Source of the DNA: Pseudomonadota bacterium
GTDB lineage: Bacteria; Pseudomonadota; Gammaproteobacteria; CALCKW01
Length of the DNA: 64,000 bases
Reading direction: 5' to 3'
Assembly (NCBI GenBank): GCA_039196715.1
Contig: JBCCUP010000006.1
Coordinates: 40,854-104,853, forward strand
The notes beneath the pieces are model-generated. The model saw only the letters and a list, made by a program, of their open reading frames with translations, did no database searches and was not told the origin of the DNA. Both the position numbers and the translations under genes were made by a program. Positions 45,373 through 53,310 of this stretch are shown piece by piece. Numbering within the stretch: the stretch's first letter is position 1; each line of letters begins with the position of its first letter.

Positions 45373-46338
45373 TCAGCTGTGACGATCAATCAGTGCGTCG
45401 GCCAGCGTGGCACCGCTCGTGAAGGCACCCTCGACCCCGCCGCCGAGGCAGCCGTCGCCGATCGCGAAGAGCGTGTTGGCGGCGTTGTGCAGATAGGGCG
45501 CCTCGGCTGCGCGTCGCACGTTGGCGTAACGCCAGCGGTGTGCCTGGGTCTTGGCCACAGCCGTGCGCGGCATACCGAGGGCGTCGAGCACACTGGGCAG
45601 CAGCGCAGCGATGGCGGCGTCGGTGGTGAGTTCCAGCTGCGCACGGCTCCAGGCCTCGCTGGCGTGGGCGACCCAACCGGTGTTGTCGTCATCACGCCCC
45701 GGTTTGCCGGCGTTGCGGCCGAGCCAGACGAGCGGGCTGTCGGCGCCGAAGGCAGTGGACACATCGCGCGCGACGGGGGCGTGATCGGTGAGTTGCAGCA
45801 ACAGCGCCCAGCAGGGGGCGTAGTCGACCGCGGCGAGGCGCGCGGCGAGATCGGTGTCGACGGCCGCCATCACCGCGGCCTGTGGCGACGGTGTCGCGAG
45901 GATCACCGCATCGGCCTGCACCGTGGTTCGGCGCCCGTCTATGGCGAGCGACCAGCCGTCACCCGCGGGCGCGACGGCCTGGATCTGTGTGTTTAGCTGT
46001 GGCGCGACGCCTGCCAAGGCGGGTTTGAGCCAGCTGTTCATGCGCGGCACACCCACGAAGCTGTTGACGCTCTCGCCGTCGGTGCGCGGTTGCCAGTGTT
46101 CGACGGCGTCCCCTGCAGCGGCGAGTGCGGCGCGAAGGACCTCGCTCTCAGCCGTGAAATGGGGCGCGCCGTGGTCAAAAGCGATCCCGGACGGCCAGCG
46201 CCGGGTGGCGAGCCGCCCACCGAGGCCGCGGCTCTTGTCGAAAAGCTGCACAGGAAAGCCTGCCGCGTGCAAACGTGCGGTGCAGGTGATGCCGGCGACG
46301 CCAGCGCCGACAACCGCAATGCGGGGCAGTGAAGCCAT
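45373..46338 (-). CDS. Renalase-like FAD-dependent amine oxidase family protein
   Basis: A 321-residue single-domain flavoprotein. The N-terminal FAD fold is RIAVVGAGVAGITCTARLHA, followed by DKSRGLGGRLATRRWPSG and DHGAPHFTA; the C-terminal FAD contact is LFAIGDGCLGGGVEGAFTSG. This is the renalase/NAD(P)/FAD-dependent oxidoreductase pattern; small-molecule dihydropyridine or amine oxidation is typical. ATG 46338 was chosen because 29 upstream codons are basic and non-conserved. Similar genes often accompany photolyases in light-induced bacterial regulons. Confidence 0.88.
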   Translation of the reverse strand: MASLPRIAVVGAGVAGITCTARLHAAGFPVQLFDKSRGLGGRLATRRWPSGIAFDHGAPHFTAESEVLRAALAAAGDAVEHWQPRTDGESVNSFVGVPRMNSWLKPALAGVAPQLNTQIQAVAPAGDGWSLAIDGRRTTVQADAVILATPSPQAAVMAAVDTDLAARLAAVDYAPCWALLLQLTDHAPVARDVSTAFGADSPLVWLGRNAGKPGRDDDNTGWVAHASEAWSRAQLELTTDAAIAALLPSVLDALGMPRTAVAKTQAHRWRYANVRRAAEAPYLHNAANTLFAIGDGCLGGGVEGAFTSGATLADALIDRHS

Positions 46339-46520
46339 CGTGATCACTCGCAAAAACGGTGGAGCATACGCAAGGGGCCGCGGTAATGCGACTCGGTGTT
46401 CCCCGCGTCGGTCGGCGCCTTGCAAGCTGCATCAACACACGCCGCTGTGCATGACCAGCGGGCGTGAGCAAGCCGGCGGTGCCCTGGGCTCGGCAGACAC
46501 GGCCTTGGCGCGGGTCAGCG

Positions 46521-46549
46521 TTGACACAACGTCAGGAGCGTTCTATCGC
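46521..46549 (+). promoter_or_regulatory. Upstream dodecin promoter with dyad over its -35
   Basis: A consensus TTGACA (46521-46526), a 17-bp spacer and a weak TATCGC (46544-46549). The dyad CGTTGACACAACG (46519-46531; arms CGTTG/CAACG) overlaps the -35, as expected of a repressor site. The regulator is unknown. Confidence 0.45.
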
Positions 46550-46621
46550 CGAGTCGCAACCTTGCCGGGTGCACACGATTGCGGCCGTTGTTCGGCCTTT
46601 TTCTGCAGTCGTTGCGTCCCC

Positions 46622-46627
46622 TATACT
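46622..46627 (+). promoter_or_regulatory. Proximal dodecin -10 box
   Basis: TATACT within CCTATACT lies 31 bp before the dodecin ATG. There is no good -35; it could be an activator-dependent or secondary promoter. Confidence 0.35.
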
Positions 46628-46658
46628 GCGAGCTCGTTTGACCACCAGGAGGATGATC

Positions 46659-46862
46659 ATGTCAGTTGCCCGCGTAACCGAAATCACGGCTTCAAGTTCC
46701 AAAGGCTTTGACGATGCCGTTCGCAAAGGCATCAAACGCGCGTCCAAGACGCTCGAGAACATCACCGGTGCCTGGGTCGAGAGCCAGAAAGTGGTGGTGG
46801 AGGACGGCAAGGTCAGCGAGTACCGCGTGAACATGAAAGTCACGTTCGTGCTCAAGGGGTGA
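46659..46862 (+). CDS. Dodecin, flavin-binding storage protein
   Basis: A 67-residue dodecin (MSVARVTEITASSSKGFDDA ... VNMKVTFVLKG), which assembles as a dodecamer that stacks and shields flavins. The tryptophan that sandwiches the isoalloxazine is W39 in NITGAWVESQ. A strong AGGAGG at 46647-46652 fixes ATG 46659, not ATG 46653. Its place among photolyase and FAD oxidoreductase genes suggests flavin buffering or protection of free flavin from light. Confidence 0.94.
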   Translation: MSVARVTEITASSSKGFDDAVRKGIKRASKTLENITGAWVESQKVVVEDGKVSEYRVNMKVTFVLKG

Positions 46863-46993
46863 GGCAGAGCGTAGTACATGCCAAGCCTGGAAAAGGCGTC
46901 GGTATTGAACGGGTTTGCAGCGTGACCACGCTGACTGCCCGGTCCACCTGTGCGGAGCAGGCCGTGCAGTCGGCAAGCCGCGTGTTCACCTGA

Positions 46994-47686
46994 ATGGCCG
47001 CTGACGACACGTCGGCATTGGTCCTCGGGGCGAGCGGCGGTTTGGGCGACGCACTGCTGACAGCGCTGCGTGCCCGCCGACCGCCAGCAGAGGTGGTCGG
47101 CCTGAGCCGCCGTGACCACGCGCTTGACATCACCGATGAAGCGAGCGTGGTATCGGCCGTGGCCGAGTTGACAGCCACCGGCCGACGCTTCGACACCGTG
47201 ATCGACGCCACCGGCATCCTCGATGTCGATGGCCAGCGCCCGGAGAAAGCGTTTCGCGAAATCACCGCAGCGCACATGGCGCGCAGCTTTGCGGTCAACG
47301 CACTGGGCCCGGCGTTGCTGCTCAAGCACCTCATGCCGATGCTGATTGCCGACCGGCGCAGCGTGTTCGCCAGCTTGTCGGCGCGGATCGGCAGCATCGG
47401 TGACAACCGCCTCGGGGGCTGGATCAGCTACCGGGCCAGCAAGGCCGCCCTCAACCAGGTGGTGCGCTGCGCGGCCATCGAAGCCGGGCGCTCTCACCCA
47501 CACGCCATTGTCGTGGCGCTGCACCCCGGCACGGTGGAAACCGAGCTCACGCGCCGCTACGCGCGCGGACGCTACACGGCGTCACCCGAGGTGGCGGCGG
47601 GGCAGCTGCTCGACGTGATCGACGGCCTGGACGCTGCCGACACCGGTGGCTTTTTCGATTTCGAGGGCCAGACCGTCGAGTGGTGA
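46994..47686 (+). CDS. Short-chain dehydrogenase/reductase, C-factor-like
   Basis: A 230-residue SDR. The cofactor loop is LVLGASGGLGDALL and the catalytic Tyr-Lys is in GWISYRASKAALNQ; the serine lies in SLSARIGSIGDN. It lacks the third glycine spacing of classical SDRs and resembles the CsgA/C-factor subgroup. SDRs of this type recur beside photolyases in light-responsive clusters. Coding begins at ATG 46994, 131 bp after dodecin; it converges with the histidine kinase gene. Confidence 0.88.
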   Translation: MAADDTSALVLGASGGLGDALLTALRARRPPAEVVGLSRRDHALDITDEASVVSAVAELTATGRRFDTVIDATGILDVDGQRPEKAFREITAAHMARSFAVNALGPALLLKHLMPMLIADRRSVFASLSARIGSIGDNRLGGWISYRASKAALNQVVRCAAIEAGRSHPHAIVVALHPGTVETELTRRYARGRYTASPEVAAGQLLDVIDGLDAADTGGFFDFEGQTVEW

Positions 47687-47706
47687 CGCGCTGACCTCGG
47701 GGCGTG

Positions 47707-49023
47707 TCAGGCCACCGGCAGGCGGACCTGGAACTCGAAGCCGTGCGGCGCCCGGTTCGCGAGGTGCAGCGTGCCGCCGAGGCGTTCGGCGATTTCCTGG
47801 CAGATCGCAAGGCCAAGCCCGGCTCCGAGGCCGCTGGCGTGGTCTGCGGTGCGGAAGAAGGGCTCGCTGAGCCGCGCCAGCTGGTCCGCCGGCACACCGG
47901 GTCCGGTGTCGGTCACGCGGAACACCGCGTCGCCGCCATCCCGCGTCACAGCGACCGACACCGCACCGCCGTCGGGGGTGAACTTGATCGCGTTGGAGAG
48001 CGCATTGCGCACCACGTGTTGCAATTGGTGGTTGCGGTCGGTAACGGCCACCGACGCGAGCTGCTCGACGCTCAACTCGATGTCCTTGTGCTCGGCCAGG
48101 TGGACGAAGTCGGTGAGGTGTTCGCGCACCAGCGTGTCGAGGCCCACGACCGTGTCGTTGGTTGTTTGTTCGGCCTGCACACGGGCGAGATCGAGCAGTT
48201 GACCGACCAGCCGCTGCAAGCGCTCGACGCTGGTCGCCAGACGCGCCTGGCGCTCGGCGCGGGTCGCCTCGTCCGGCGCGGACGCGGTGTTCTCGAGCTG
48301 CAGCGACAGCGCGGTGATCGGTGTGCGCAGTTCGTGCGCCGCGTCGGCGATGAATCGTTGCTGGCGCGCGTTGAAGGCCGCGTTCTTGTCGAGCAGCGCG
48401 TCGATCGCGTCGACAAACGGCACCAGTTCCTCCGGCACGGCGGCGGTGTCGCCGAAGTCGAGCGTCAGGGAGTCGCTCTGGTCAACCCGTCGGGCGAGGG
48501 TGTTCAGCGGCGTGAAGTGGTGCCGGACGATCCAGGTCACCAGGAGCGGGGCGATCAGAAAGAGCAGCAGCAAGGGGGCGGCGGTGTTCCAGGCGCTGCT
48601 GCCGGCGAACTCGGTGCTGATGCTGTGTTGTTGCGCAACGATGAAGCGTTGACCGGCGCGGTTCGGGCGGGTGAGGTAGATCCGCCAGCGCTCGTTGCCC
48701 TCGTGCACGGTGTGAAACCCCGCGCGCAGGTTGCGCCGCACCTGGATGCTGCGGCGCGTTTCGCGGCCGAACTCCCAGATGCGGACAGCGCTGTCGTCGA
48801 AGCGGTCGTCGTCAAAGACCTCGTCGTCCGTGACCGCGCCGATCTGATTGGTCTCGACCAGTCGGCCGATCGAGAGCAGGACTTCGTCCTGCGCGTCGCT
48901 GACTTCGAAGTACGCCGAAATCGCAGCGGCGAGGGTGGCGAGGATCAGCAAGGCGAGCAAGGTGGCCAGCAGCGCTCGGCGCAGCCGACGGGCAAGTTGT
49001 GGGTGCGCCGGCGTCTCGCTCAC
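47707..49023 (-). CDS. Sensor histidine kinase of the PepSY-linked two-component system
   Basis: A 438-residue inner-membrane kinase. Two membrane helices (about 14-38 and 155-175) enclose a periplasmic domain with a striking acidic run, TDDEVFDDDRFDD, which could bind cations. Next come a HAMP-like linker, the H-box AADAHELRTP-type sequence (DAAHELRTPITALSL), N-box NALSNAIKFTP, and G-boxes DTGPGVP and GLGAGLGLAI. The start is GTG 49023, overlapping the response-regulator stop in GTGA. It is QseC/PmrB-like in layout. Confidence 0.92.
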   Translation of the reverse strand: MSETPAHPQLARRLRRALLATLLALLILATLAAAISAYFEVSDAQDEVLLSIGRLVETNQIGAVTDDEVFDDDRFDDSAVRIWEFGRETRRSIQVRRNLRAGFHTVHEGNERWRIYLTRPNRAGQRFIVAQQHSISTEFAGSSAWNTAAPLLLLFLIAPLLVTWIVRHHFTPLNTLARRVDQSDSLTLDFGDTAAVPEELVPFVDAIDALLDKNAAFNARQQRFIADAAHELRTPITALSLQLENTASAPDEATRAERQARLATSVERLQRLVGQLLDLARVQAEQTTNDTVVGLDTLVREHLTDFVHLAEHKDIELSVEQLASVAVTDRNHQLQHVVRNALSNAIKFTPDGGAVSVAVTRDGGDAVFRVTDTGPGVPADQLARLSEPFFRTADHASGLGAGLGLAICQEIAERLGGTLHLANRAPHGFEFQVRLPVA

Positions 49024-49679
49024 GCTTTGGGCACCATCCAACCCAGGCCGCGCACGTTCTTGATCGTGGTCTTGTCGGTCTTCTTGCGCAGGCTGTGAAT
49101 CAACACCTCGACGGCGTTGCTGCTCACTTCCTCGTTCCAGGTGTAGACCTGGGCCTCGAGTTCCTCGCGCGTGAAGATGCGCCCCGGGGTCAGTAGCAGG
49201 GTGTGCAGCAGGCGGTATTCCTTGCCGGTCAGCGTGATCTCGGCGCCGTTGTGCTCGGTGGTTTTGGTGGCGGGGTCGATCGTCAGCGTGCCGTTGCTCA
49301 GCACCGGCTGACCGGCACCGGCGTGCCGCCGGGCCACCGCGCGCACGCGGGCCATCAGCTCGCTGACCAGGAAGGGCTTGACCAGGTAGTCGTCGGCGCC
49401 GAGGTCGAGCCCGCTGATGCGGTCTTCGACTGCGTCTCGCGCGGTGATCACGATCACCGGCACGTTGTTGCGCTGGTCTCTGACGCGGCGCAGCACGGTC
49501 AAGCCGTCGGCGCCCGGCAGGCCGATGTCGAGCAGCACCAGCCCGAAACTGCCGGAGCGGATCGAGGCGAGGGCGGCGTTGCCGTCCCGGACCCAATCGG
49601 CCGCCATGCCAGCGTCTTCCAGCGCACTGGCGATGGCGGCCCCGATTTCCGGATCATCTTCGACGAGCAGAATGCGCAT
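49020..49679 (-). CDS. OmpR-family response regulator
   Basis: A 219-residue regulator: receiver domain with acidic pair E7-D8-D9, phospho-acceptor D51 (LLDIGLPGADG) and lysine in YLVKPF, followed by a winged-helix DNA-binding domain (LTGKEYRLLHTLLLTPGRIF, EVLIHSLRKKTD, VRGLGWMVPKA). This is the QseB/PmrA/BqsR subgroup. It should be phosphorylated by the kinase with which it overlaps. A tandem half-site upstream of the operon (50637-50651) has the 11-bp period expected for such regulators. Confidence 0.95.
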   Translation of the reverse strand: MRILLVEDDPEIGAAIASALEDAGMAADWVRDGNAALASIRSGSFGLVLLDIGLPGADGLTVLRRVRDQRNNVPVIVITARDAVEDRISGLDLGADDYLVKPFLVSELMARVRAVARRHAGAGQPVLSNGTLTIDPATKTTEHNGAEITLTGKEYRLLHTLLLTPGRIFTREELEAQVYTWNEEVSSNAVEVLIHSLRKKTDKTTIKNVRGLGWMVPKA

Positions 49680-49703
49680 GGTGCGAACTATAACGCTCTG
49701 CCC

Positions 49704-50024
49704 TCAGGCCTGCGCTTCGGCCGTCGGTGCGGGTGCGGGTTCGGCGTCGATCGTGACGCCGTCCTCGGCCATGGCTTTCTCGACCTTGCGCCGCACCGCC
49801 CAACCACCGAGCAGCATGAGCGGCACCAGGGCCAGCGACACCGCGAGGATCAGGACGCTGGCCAGCACCGCGGCGACACCGATGCCCGCTGCGGTCAGCA
49901 GGGCCAGGGGACGAATCACCCAGCGGGTCATGCGGTCGTCGCCGTCGAGTCGCAGGTGTTTCAGCAACTCGCCGCGGTTCAGTGTGGTGCCGTCGATGTG
50001 CACCGAGTGGTTTGTGTTGATCAT
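49704..50024 (-). CDS. Small membrane protein of the PepSY operon, function unknown
   Basis: A 106-residue protein with a soluble N-terminus (MINTNHSVHIDGTTLNRGEL) and one long hydrophobic stretch (about residues 36-75) that could form one or two membrane helices, followed by a basic loop and an Ala/Pro/Glu-rich tail. No family is recognised. It sits between the PepSY gene and the response regulator, 24 bp before the latter, so it probably belongs to the signalling operon. Confidence 0.75.
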   Translation of the reverse strand: MINTNHSVHIDGTTLNRGELLKHLRLDGDDRMTRWVIRPLALLTAAGIGVAAVLASVLILAVSLALVPLMLLGGWAVRRKVEKAMAEDGVTIDAEPAPAPTAEAQA

Positions 50025-50066
50025 CAGAGTCTCCTTGTATCGTGTCGTGCGGGGTCCGTGCTGTCC

Positions 50067-50567
50067 TCAGAGGACAGCACCGGTTTCCCCGTCAATGTCG
50101 ATGTCGGTGCGCGTGTTGTCCGGTCCGATCGTTTCGATCTCCCAGATCACCTTGCCGTCGTCGCGCTCGAGTTCGGCTTCGATCACCCGCGCATCCGCCG
50201 GGATGTCAGCCGCTTCGAGGGCCGCTTCGATACTCACGGCCTCGACCGTGTGCCGTGCCGGCTTGCGCTTCGCCTTTTGCTTGAGCACCTCACCGGTGTC
50301 AGCGTCGAGGATCAGGCGCGTGCGCTGCTGGTTCTCGTCCAGCAGTTTGATCTCCCAGACCATCTGGCCCTTGTGCCGCTCGAGTTCGGCGCCCATCACG
50401 GTGCCGGGCACCGCGGCCCGGGCCAGCGCGAGTGCGGCGGGCAGGTCGGTGCCGACAGCGGTCACGGCGTCGTACTTGGCGGTGTGGGCCTGCGCGGCGG
50501 ACGTCACCGCGATCAGGGCGGCGAGGCTGGCGCCACCGAGGGCGGCGAGGGTGGTGGACTTCTTCAT
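50067..50567 (-). CDS. Periplasmic protein with two PepSY domains
   Basis: A 166-residue secreted protein: signal peptide about 1-25 (KKSTTLAALGGASLAALIAV, cut near AQA), then two PepSY-like repeats. Each has the ELER...WEI...TGEV pattern: AELERHKGQMVWEIKLLDEN with LDADTGEVL, and AELERDDGKVIWEIETIGPD with DIDGETGAVL. PepSY domains bind or inhibit proteases or serve as periplasmic modulators; in two-component operons they may tune the sensor. ATG 50567 has GGAG at good spacing. It is the first gene of the operon. Confidence 0.9.
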   Translation of the reverse strand: MKKSTTLAALGGASLAALIAVTSAAQAHTAKYDAVTAVGTDLPAALALARAAVPGTVMGAELERHKGQMVWEIKLLDENQQRTRLILDADTGEVLKQKAKRKPARHTVEAVSIEAALEAADIPADARVIEAELERDDGKVIWEIETIGPDNTRTDIDIDGETGAVL

Positions 50568-50619
50568 GGTGTGCTCCAAGTGTGTGTCTTCAGGGCTGGC
50601 GTTGCTGCCAGTGGTGTGA

Positions 50620-50625
50620 AGTCTA
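50620..50625 (-). promoter_or_regulatory. Possible -10 of the PepSY operon
   Basis: Minus strand TAGACT (50625-50620) lies 11 bp downstream of the tandem half-site, the usual spacing when an OmpR-type protein replaces the -35 contact. It matches four of six bases. Confidence 0.35.
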
Positions 50626-50636
50626 TGGAGCGAAAA

Positions 50637-50651
50637 TTAGGGATTTCTTAG
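50637..50651 (-). promoter_or_regulatory. Tandem OmpR-type half-sites upstream of PepSY operon
   Basis: On the minus strand CTAA occurs at 50651-50648 and 50640-50637, an 11-bp period (CTAA-N7-CTAA). PmrA, QseB and BqsR sites are direct repeats of TTAAG-like boxes with the same period, so this is a good candidate for autoregulation by the operon's own response regulator. Confidence 0.5.
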
Positions 50652-50792
50652 ATGCTGTCGTCACGAGCCGGATAATCGGCTGCAAACAACGTTTGCTGCG
50701 CTTCCGCTGCTCATGTACCAAAACGTACACTGCGCTGCGGTTCTCGCAAATCGTTGTTTTCGCTCGATTCTTCAACTCGTGACGACAACATC
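50651..50792. repeat. 142-bp imperfect inverted repeat
   Basis: The outer arms 50651-50667 and 50776-50792 pair over 17 positions with one mismatch (core TGTCGTCACGAG). Further in, AAACAACG-TTTGC pairs with GCAAATCGTTGTTT apart from one extra base, and the centre contains GTACCAAAACGTAC. The left and right halves are therefore related over most of their length. No transposase is present and no target duplication was seen. Confidence 0.75.
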
Positions 50793-50908
50793 CAGCGAAG
50801 CTGGGCACGAGTGTAAAAGTGTGTCAGTGCACGTCAGCACGCGCAAAGGCTGGCGAGTGAGGGAAATGTGGGCGGCGTTGCGCCGCGCCACGGGTGCAGC
50901 CCGGGTCC

Positions 50909-50926
50909 CCGTGGCCCGGGCCACGG
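50909..50926. terminator. Perfect 18-bp palindrome after the PhoX-like gene
   Basis: CCGTGGCCCGGGCCACGG is self-complementary and lies 13 bp past the stop of the minus-strand PhoX-like gene. As RNA it forms a seven-pair GC-rich stem with a four-base loop. No T-run follows, so it is a weak or Rho-assisted terminator candidate. Confidence 0.45.
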
Positions 50927-50938
50927 CTGGGTAGGGTG

Positions 50939-52825
50939 TCAGCCAACCACGCCGCCGTCCTCTCGGGTGACCGCGACGATCGCCGAGCGGGGCACGGCGT
51001 CGCCGCCCTCGGGCCAGTGGCCCTCGCCGCGCTCACCCGGGTGCTGGATACCGACGAACATGGTGCGGCGGTCCGGGCTCCAGGTCAGGCCGGTGACCTC
51101 GCACTGCTTCGGGCCGGTCATGAAGCGGCGGATCTCGCCGCTGGCCGGGTCACCCGCGAGCATCTGGTTGTTGCCCTGGCCGGCGTAGTCCTTCTCGTTC
51201 GAGTAGTTGCCGTCGGTCTGGATCCACAGCAGGCCGTTCGAGTCGAATTTCAAGCCGTCGGGGGAATTGAACATGTTGCCTTCATTGATGTTCTCCGAAC
51301 CGGCTCGCGCGTCCTGGTGGACAGTCGGGTTACCCGCCAGCACGTAGAGGTCCCACTCAAAGTCGTTGCTGGTGTGGTCGGCGCCCTCTGGCCGCCAGCG
51401 TACGATCTGGCCGAACCTGTTGGCTTCGCGTGGGTTGGGCCCGCCGACCGGGGTCTCGTCGCCACCGGCATTGGGTTTTTTGCCGCGGTTCTTGTTGTTG
51501 GTCAGGCAGCAGTAGACCTCCGCGGACGTGGGGTTGGACGCGACCCACTCGGGGCGGTCCATCGTGGTTGCACCGACGGTCGAGGCCGCTTGGCGCGTGT
51601 GAATGCAGACCTCGGCCTGGTTGGTCATGCCGGTGGTCGCAGGCGAGAGTTCAAGCCATTTACCCGTGCCGTTCTCGTGGAAGCGTGCGGCGTAGAGCGT
51701 GCCGTCGTCGAGCAGGGAGTCGGTTTCACCGCCCGGCGCGTACACGCCGTTGGAGACGTAGCGGTAGAGGAACTCGCCACGCTCGTCGTCGCCCATGTAG
51801 ACGACGATGCGCCCATCGGCGTTGACGACAACCTCGGCGTTTTCATGCTTGAAGCGGCCGAGTGCCGTCCGCTTCTTCGGGCGACTGGTCGGGTCCGCGG
51901 GATTGACCTCTGTCACGAACCCGTGGCGGTTGTACTCGTTGGCGGTCTTGGCAAGGTCGAAGCGGTCATCGATTCTGTGCCAATCGTAGCCGCGACCGCT
52001 AGGGGAAATACCGTAGCGTTTCATCTCCGGCGACACAGGGTATGCCTGGTCGTCGGTCGCGAAGTAGCCATTGAAGTTTTCTTCGCAGGCGAGGTATGTG
52101 CCCCAGGGGGTCGACCCGTTGCCGCAGTTGTTGAACGTACCTTGCGCCACTCGGCCGGCTGGGTCACGTCGCGTGCGCATCAGACTATGGCCAGCTGCCG
52201 GGCCTGCAATATCGATTTCAACGTCGGGGGTCACGCGGCGGTTGAAGGGGCTGTCCTTGACGATGCCCCAGACGCCGTCAGTCTCGACAATCTCGGTGAC
52301 AGTCAGGCCGTGCGCGTTCATGCCTTTGAGGATGTCATCGTCGGACGCCGCCTTTCCATCGTCGTGGTTGCCCCAGATGATGCGTTTGTTGGTGTACTCG
52401 TTGTTGACGATCAGAATGGTCTTGTCCCCAACTGAATAGACTTCCATGCCGTCGTTGTTGTCGCCGAAAGCACGTGCCTGGCTCGCACCGGTACCGCGGG
52501 TCGCGTGGTCGAACTCTGGCACATCAGACCAGAGCGGGTCGCCCCAGCGGACCATGACCTGAGCACGGTAGCCCCGAGGCACTGCGACGCTGTCGTCGGT
52601 GCTCATGGACACGGCGTCAAACGCGAATCCGTTGGTGGCGGCGTGTGTGGCAGTGGGAACAAGCGTACTACCGAGGGCAGCGACGCCGCCGAACACCATG
52701 ATGCCTTTCATCAGGTCGCGGCGCGTCAGTGCCCTGTCGACGATACGGTCGAAGTCGGTTTCGTTTGGTCTGGGATTGATGAGCTCATCGTAATCATCGA
52801 ACGACATGTCGTCGTGCTTGCGCAT
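50939..52825 (-). CDS. PhoX/DUF839 family Tat-exported protein
   Basis: A 628-residue protein of the PhoX family. A twin-arginine signal (TRRDLMKGIMVFGGVAALGS) lies near residues 34-55 after a conserved N-terminal extension. The mature part shows the DUF839 pattern: GNHDDGKAASDDD, GTFNNCGNGSTPWGTYLACE, ENFNGYF, FVTEVNP, MGDDERGEFLYRYVS, FNSPDGLKFD and MFVGIQHPGE. PhoX enzymes are calcium/iron alkaline phosphatases, though many DUF839 members are untested. ATG 52825 has AAGGAG close upstream. No clear Pho box was seen. Confidence 0.9.
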   Translation of the reverse strand: MRKHDDMSFDDYDELINPRPNETDFDRIVDRALTRRDLMKGIMVFGGVAALGSTLVPTATHAATNGFAFDAVSMSTDDSVAVPRGYRAQVMVRWGDPLWSDVPEFDHATRGTGASQARAFGDNNDGMEVYSVGDKTILIVNNEYTNKRIIWGNHDDGKAASDDDILKGMNAHGLTVTEIVETDGVWGIVKDSPFNRRVTPDVEIDIAGPAAGHSLMRTRRDPAGRVAQGTFNNCGNGSTPWGTYLACEENFNGYFATDDQAYPVSPEMKRYGISPSGRGYDWHRIDDRFDLAKTANEYNRHGFVTEVNPADPTSRPKKRTALGRFKHENAEVVVNADGRIVVYMGDDERGEFLYRYVSNGVYAPGGETDSLLDDGTLYAARFHENGTGKWLELSPATTGMTNQAEVCIHTRQAASTVGATTMDRPEWVASNPTSAEVYCCLTNNKNRGKKPNAGGDETPVGGPNPREANRFGQIVRWRPEGADHTSNDFEWDLYVLAGNPTVHQDARAGSENINEGNMFNSPDGLKFDSNGLLWIQTDGNYSNEKDYAGQGNNQMLAGDPASGEIRRFMTGPKQCEVTGLTWSPDRRTMFVGIQHPGERGEGHWPEGGDAVPRSAIVAVTREDGGVVG

Positions 52826-53310
52826 GTTGCTCTCCTTGAAGATGCAATCAATTGTTATTTGCAAGTATGGCTACATGAAGTTGATACGCTACCACACATG
52901 CGCGGAGAGACACTGACGTGTGCTGTACGCCGAACGCTAACGTGACGCGGCCGCTGTATTGGAGGCGTCGAGCAAGGGGCGCATGGCCACCCGTGCACGA
53001 GCAAAAAGCGACTGTAACATCCACGGAGGACAACTGGGCTGTGTGGCATTGCAACCCCACTGTGCTGCGGTGATCTGGACAGCAGCCTGCGCTGCCATGC
53101 CTCGCGAGGCCGATGCGGTTCCGGATGGCACGGTCGCCGTGTGAGCAGGGCGCTGTCCCGGTCCGACTCGACTGGCTCGATTGCCTGCTGCGAGCAACAC
53201 GCACGCACACCTGTGTTAACCGGACTGCGATGGCCAGTGGGGTGCTGCACCCGGCGCTGACGCGCGCCTGCAAGACACAGTGAACGTGACGCTTGGACTT
53301 CGGTCCGGTA
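52826..53310. other. Intergenic region, 485 bp, no gene seen
   Basis: Lies between the PhoX-like start and the pirin stop, both minus strand. Short frames have no family features. The 80 bp nearest the PhoX-like gene is AT-richer and probably contains its promoter, but no confident -35/-10 pair was found. A small UUCG hairpin lies at 53293-53308. Confidence 0.45.
53293..53308 (-). terminator. Small UUCG-type hairpin after the pirin gene
   Basis: GGAC (53295-53298) and GTCC (53303-53306) flank TTCG, with two possible G-U extensions. It lies just past the stop of the minus-strand pirin gene, without a T-run. Confidence 0.3.

Larger units (their letters stand above)
46339..46658. other. Promoter-bearing intergenic region before dodecin, 320 bp
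   Basis: No gene recognised. The interval separates the divergent flavoprotein and dodecin genes and holds two candidate plus-strand promoters (46521-46549 and a -10 at 46622-46627) and a 13-bp dyad over the first -35 box. Confidence 0.5.
50568..50938. other. Intergenic region with repeat structures, 371 bp
   Basis: Holds the PepSY operon promoter area with a tandem regulator site, a 142-bp imperfect inverted repeat and an 18-bp palindrome. No coding region was recognised. Confidence 0.6.

Noticed and set aside
52826..53310. Pho box upstream of the PhoX-like gene
   Set aside because: No pair of CTGTCAT-like repeats with the right spacing was found, so phosphate control is not claimed.
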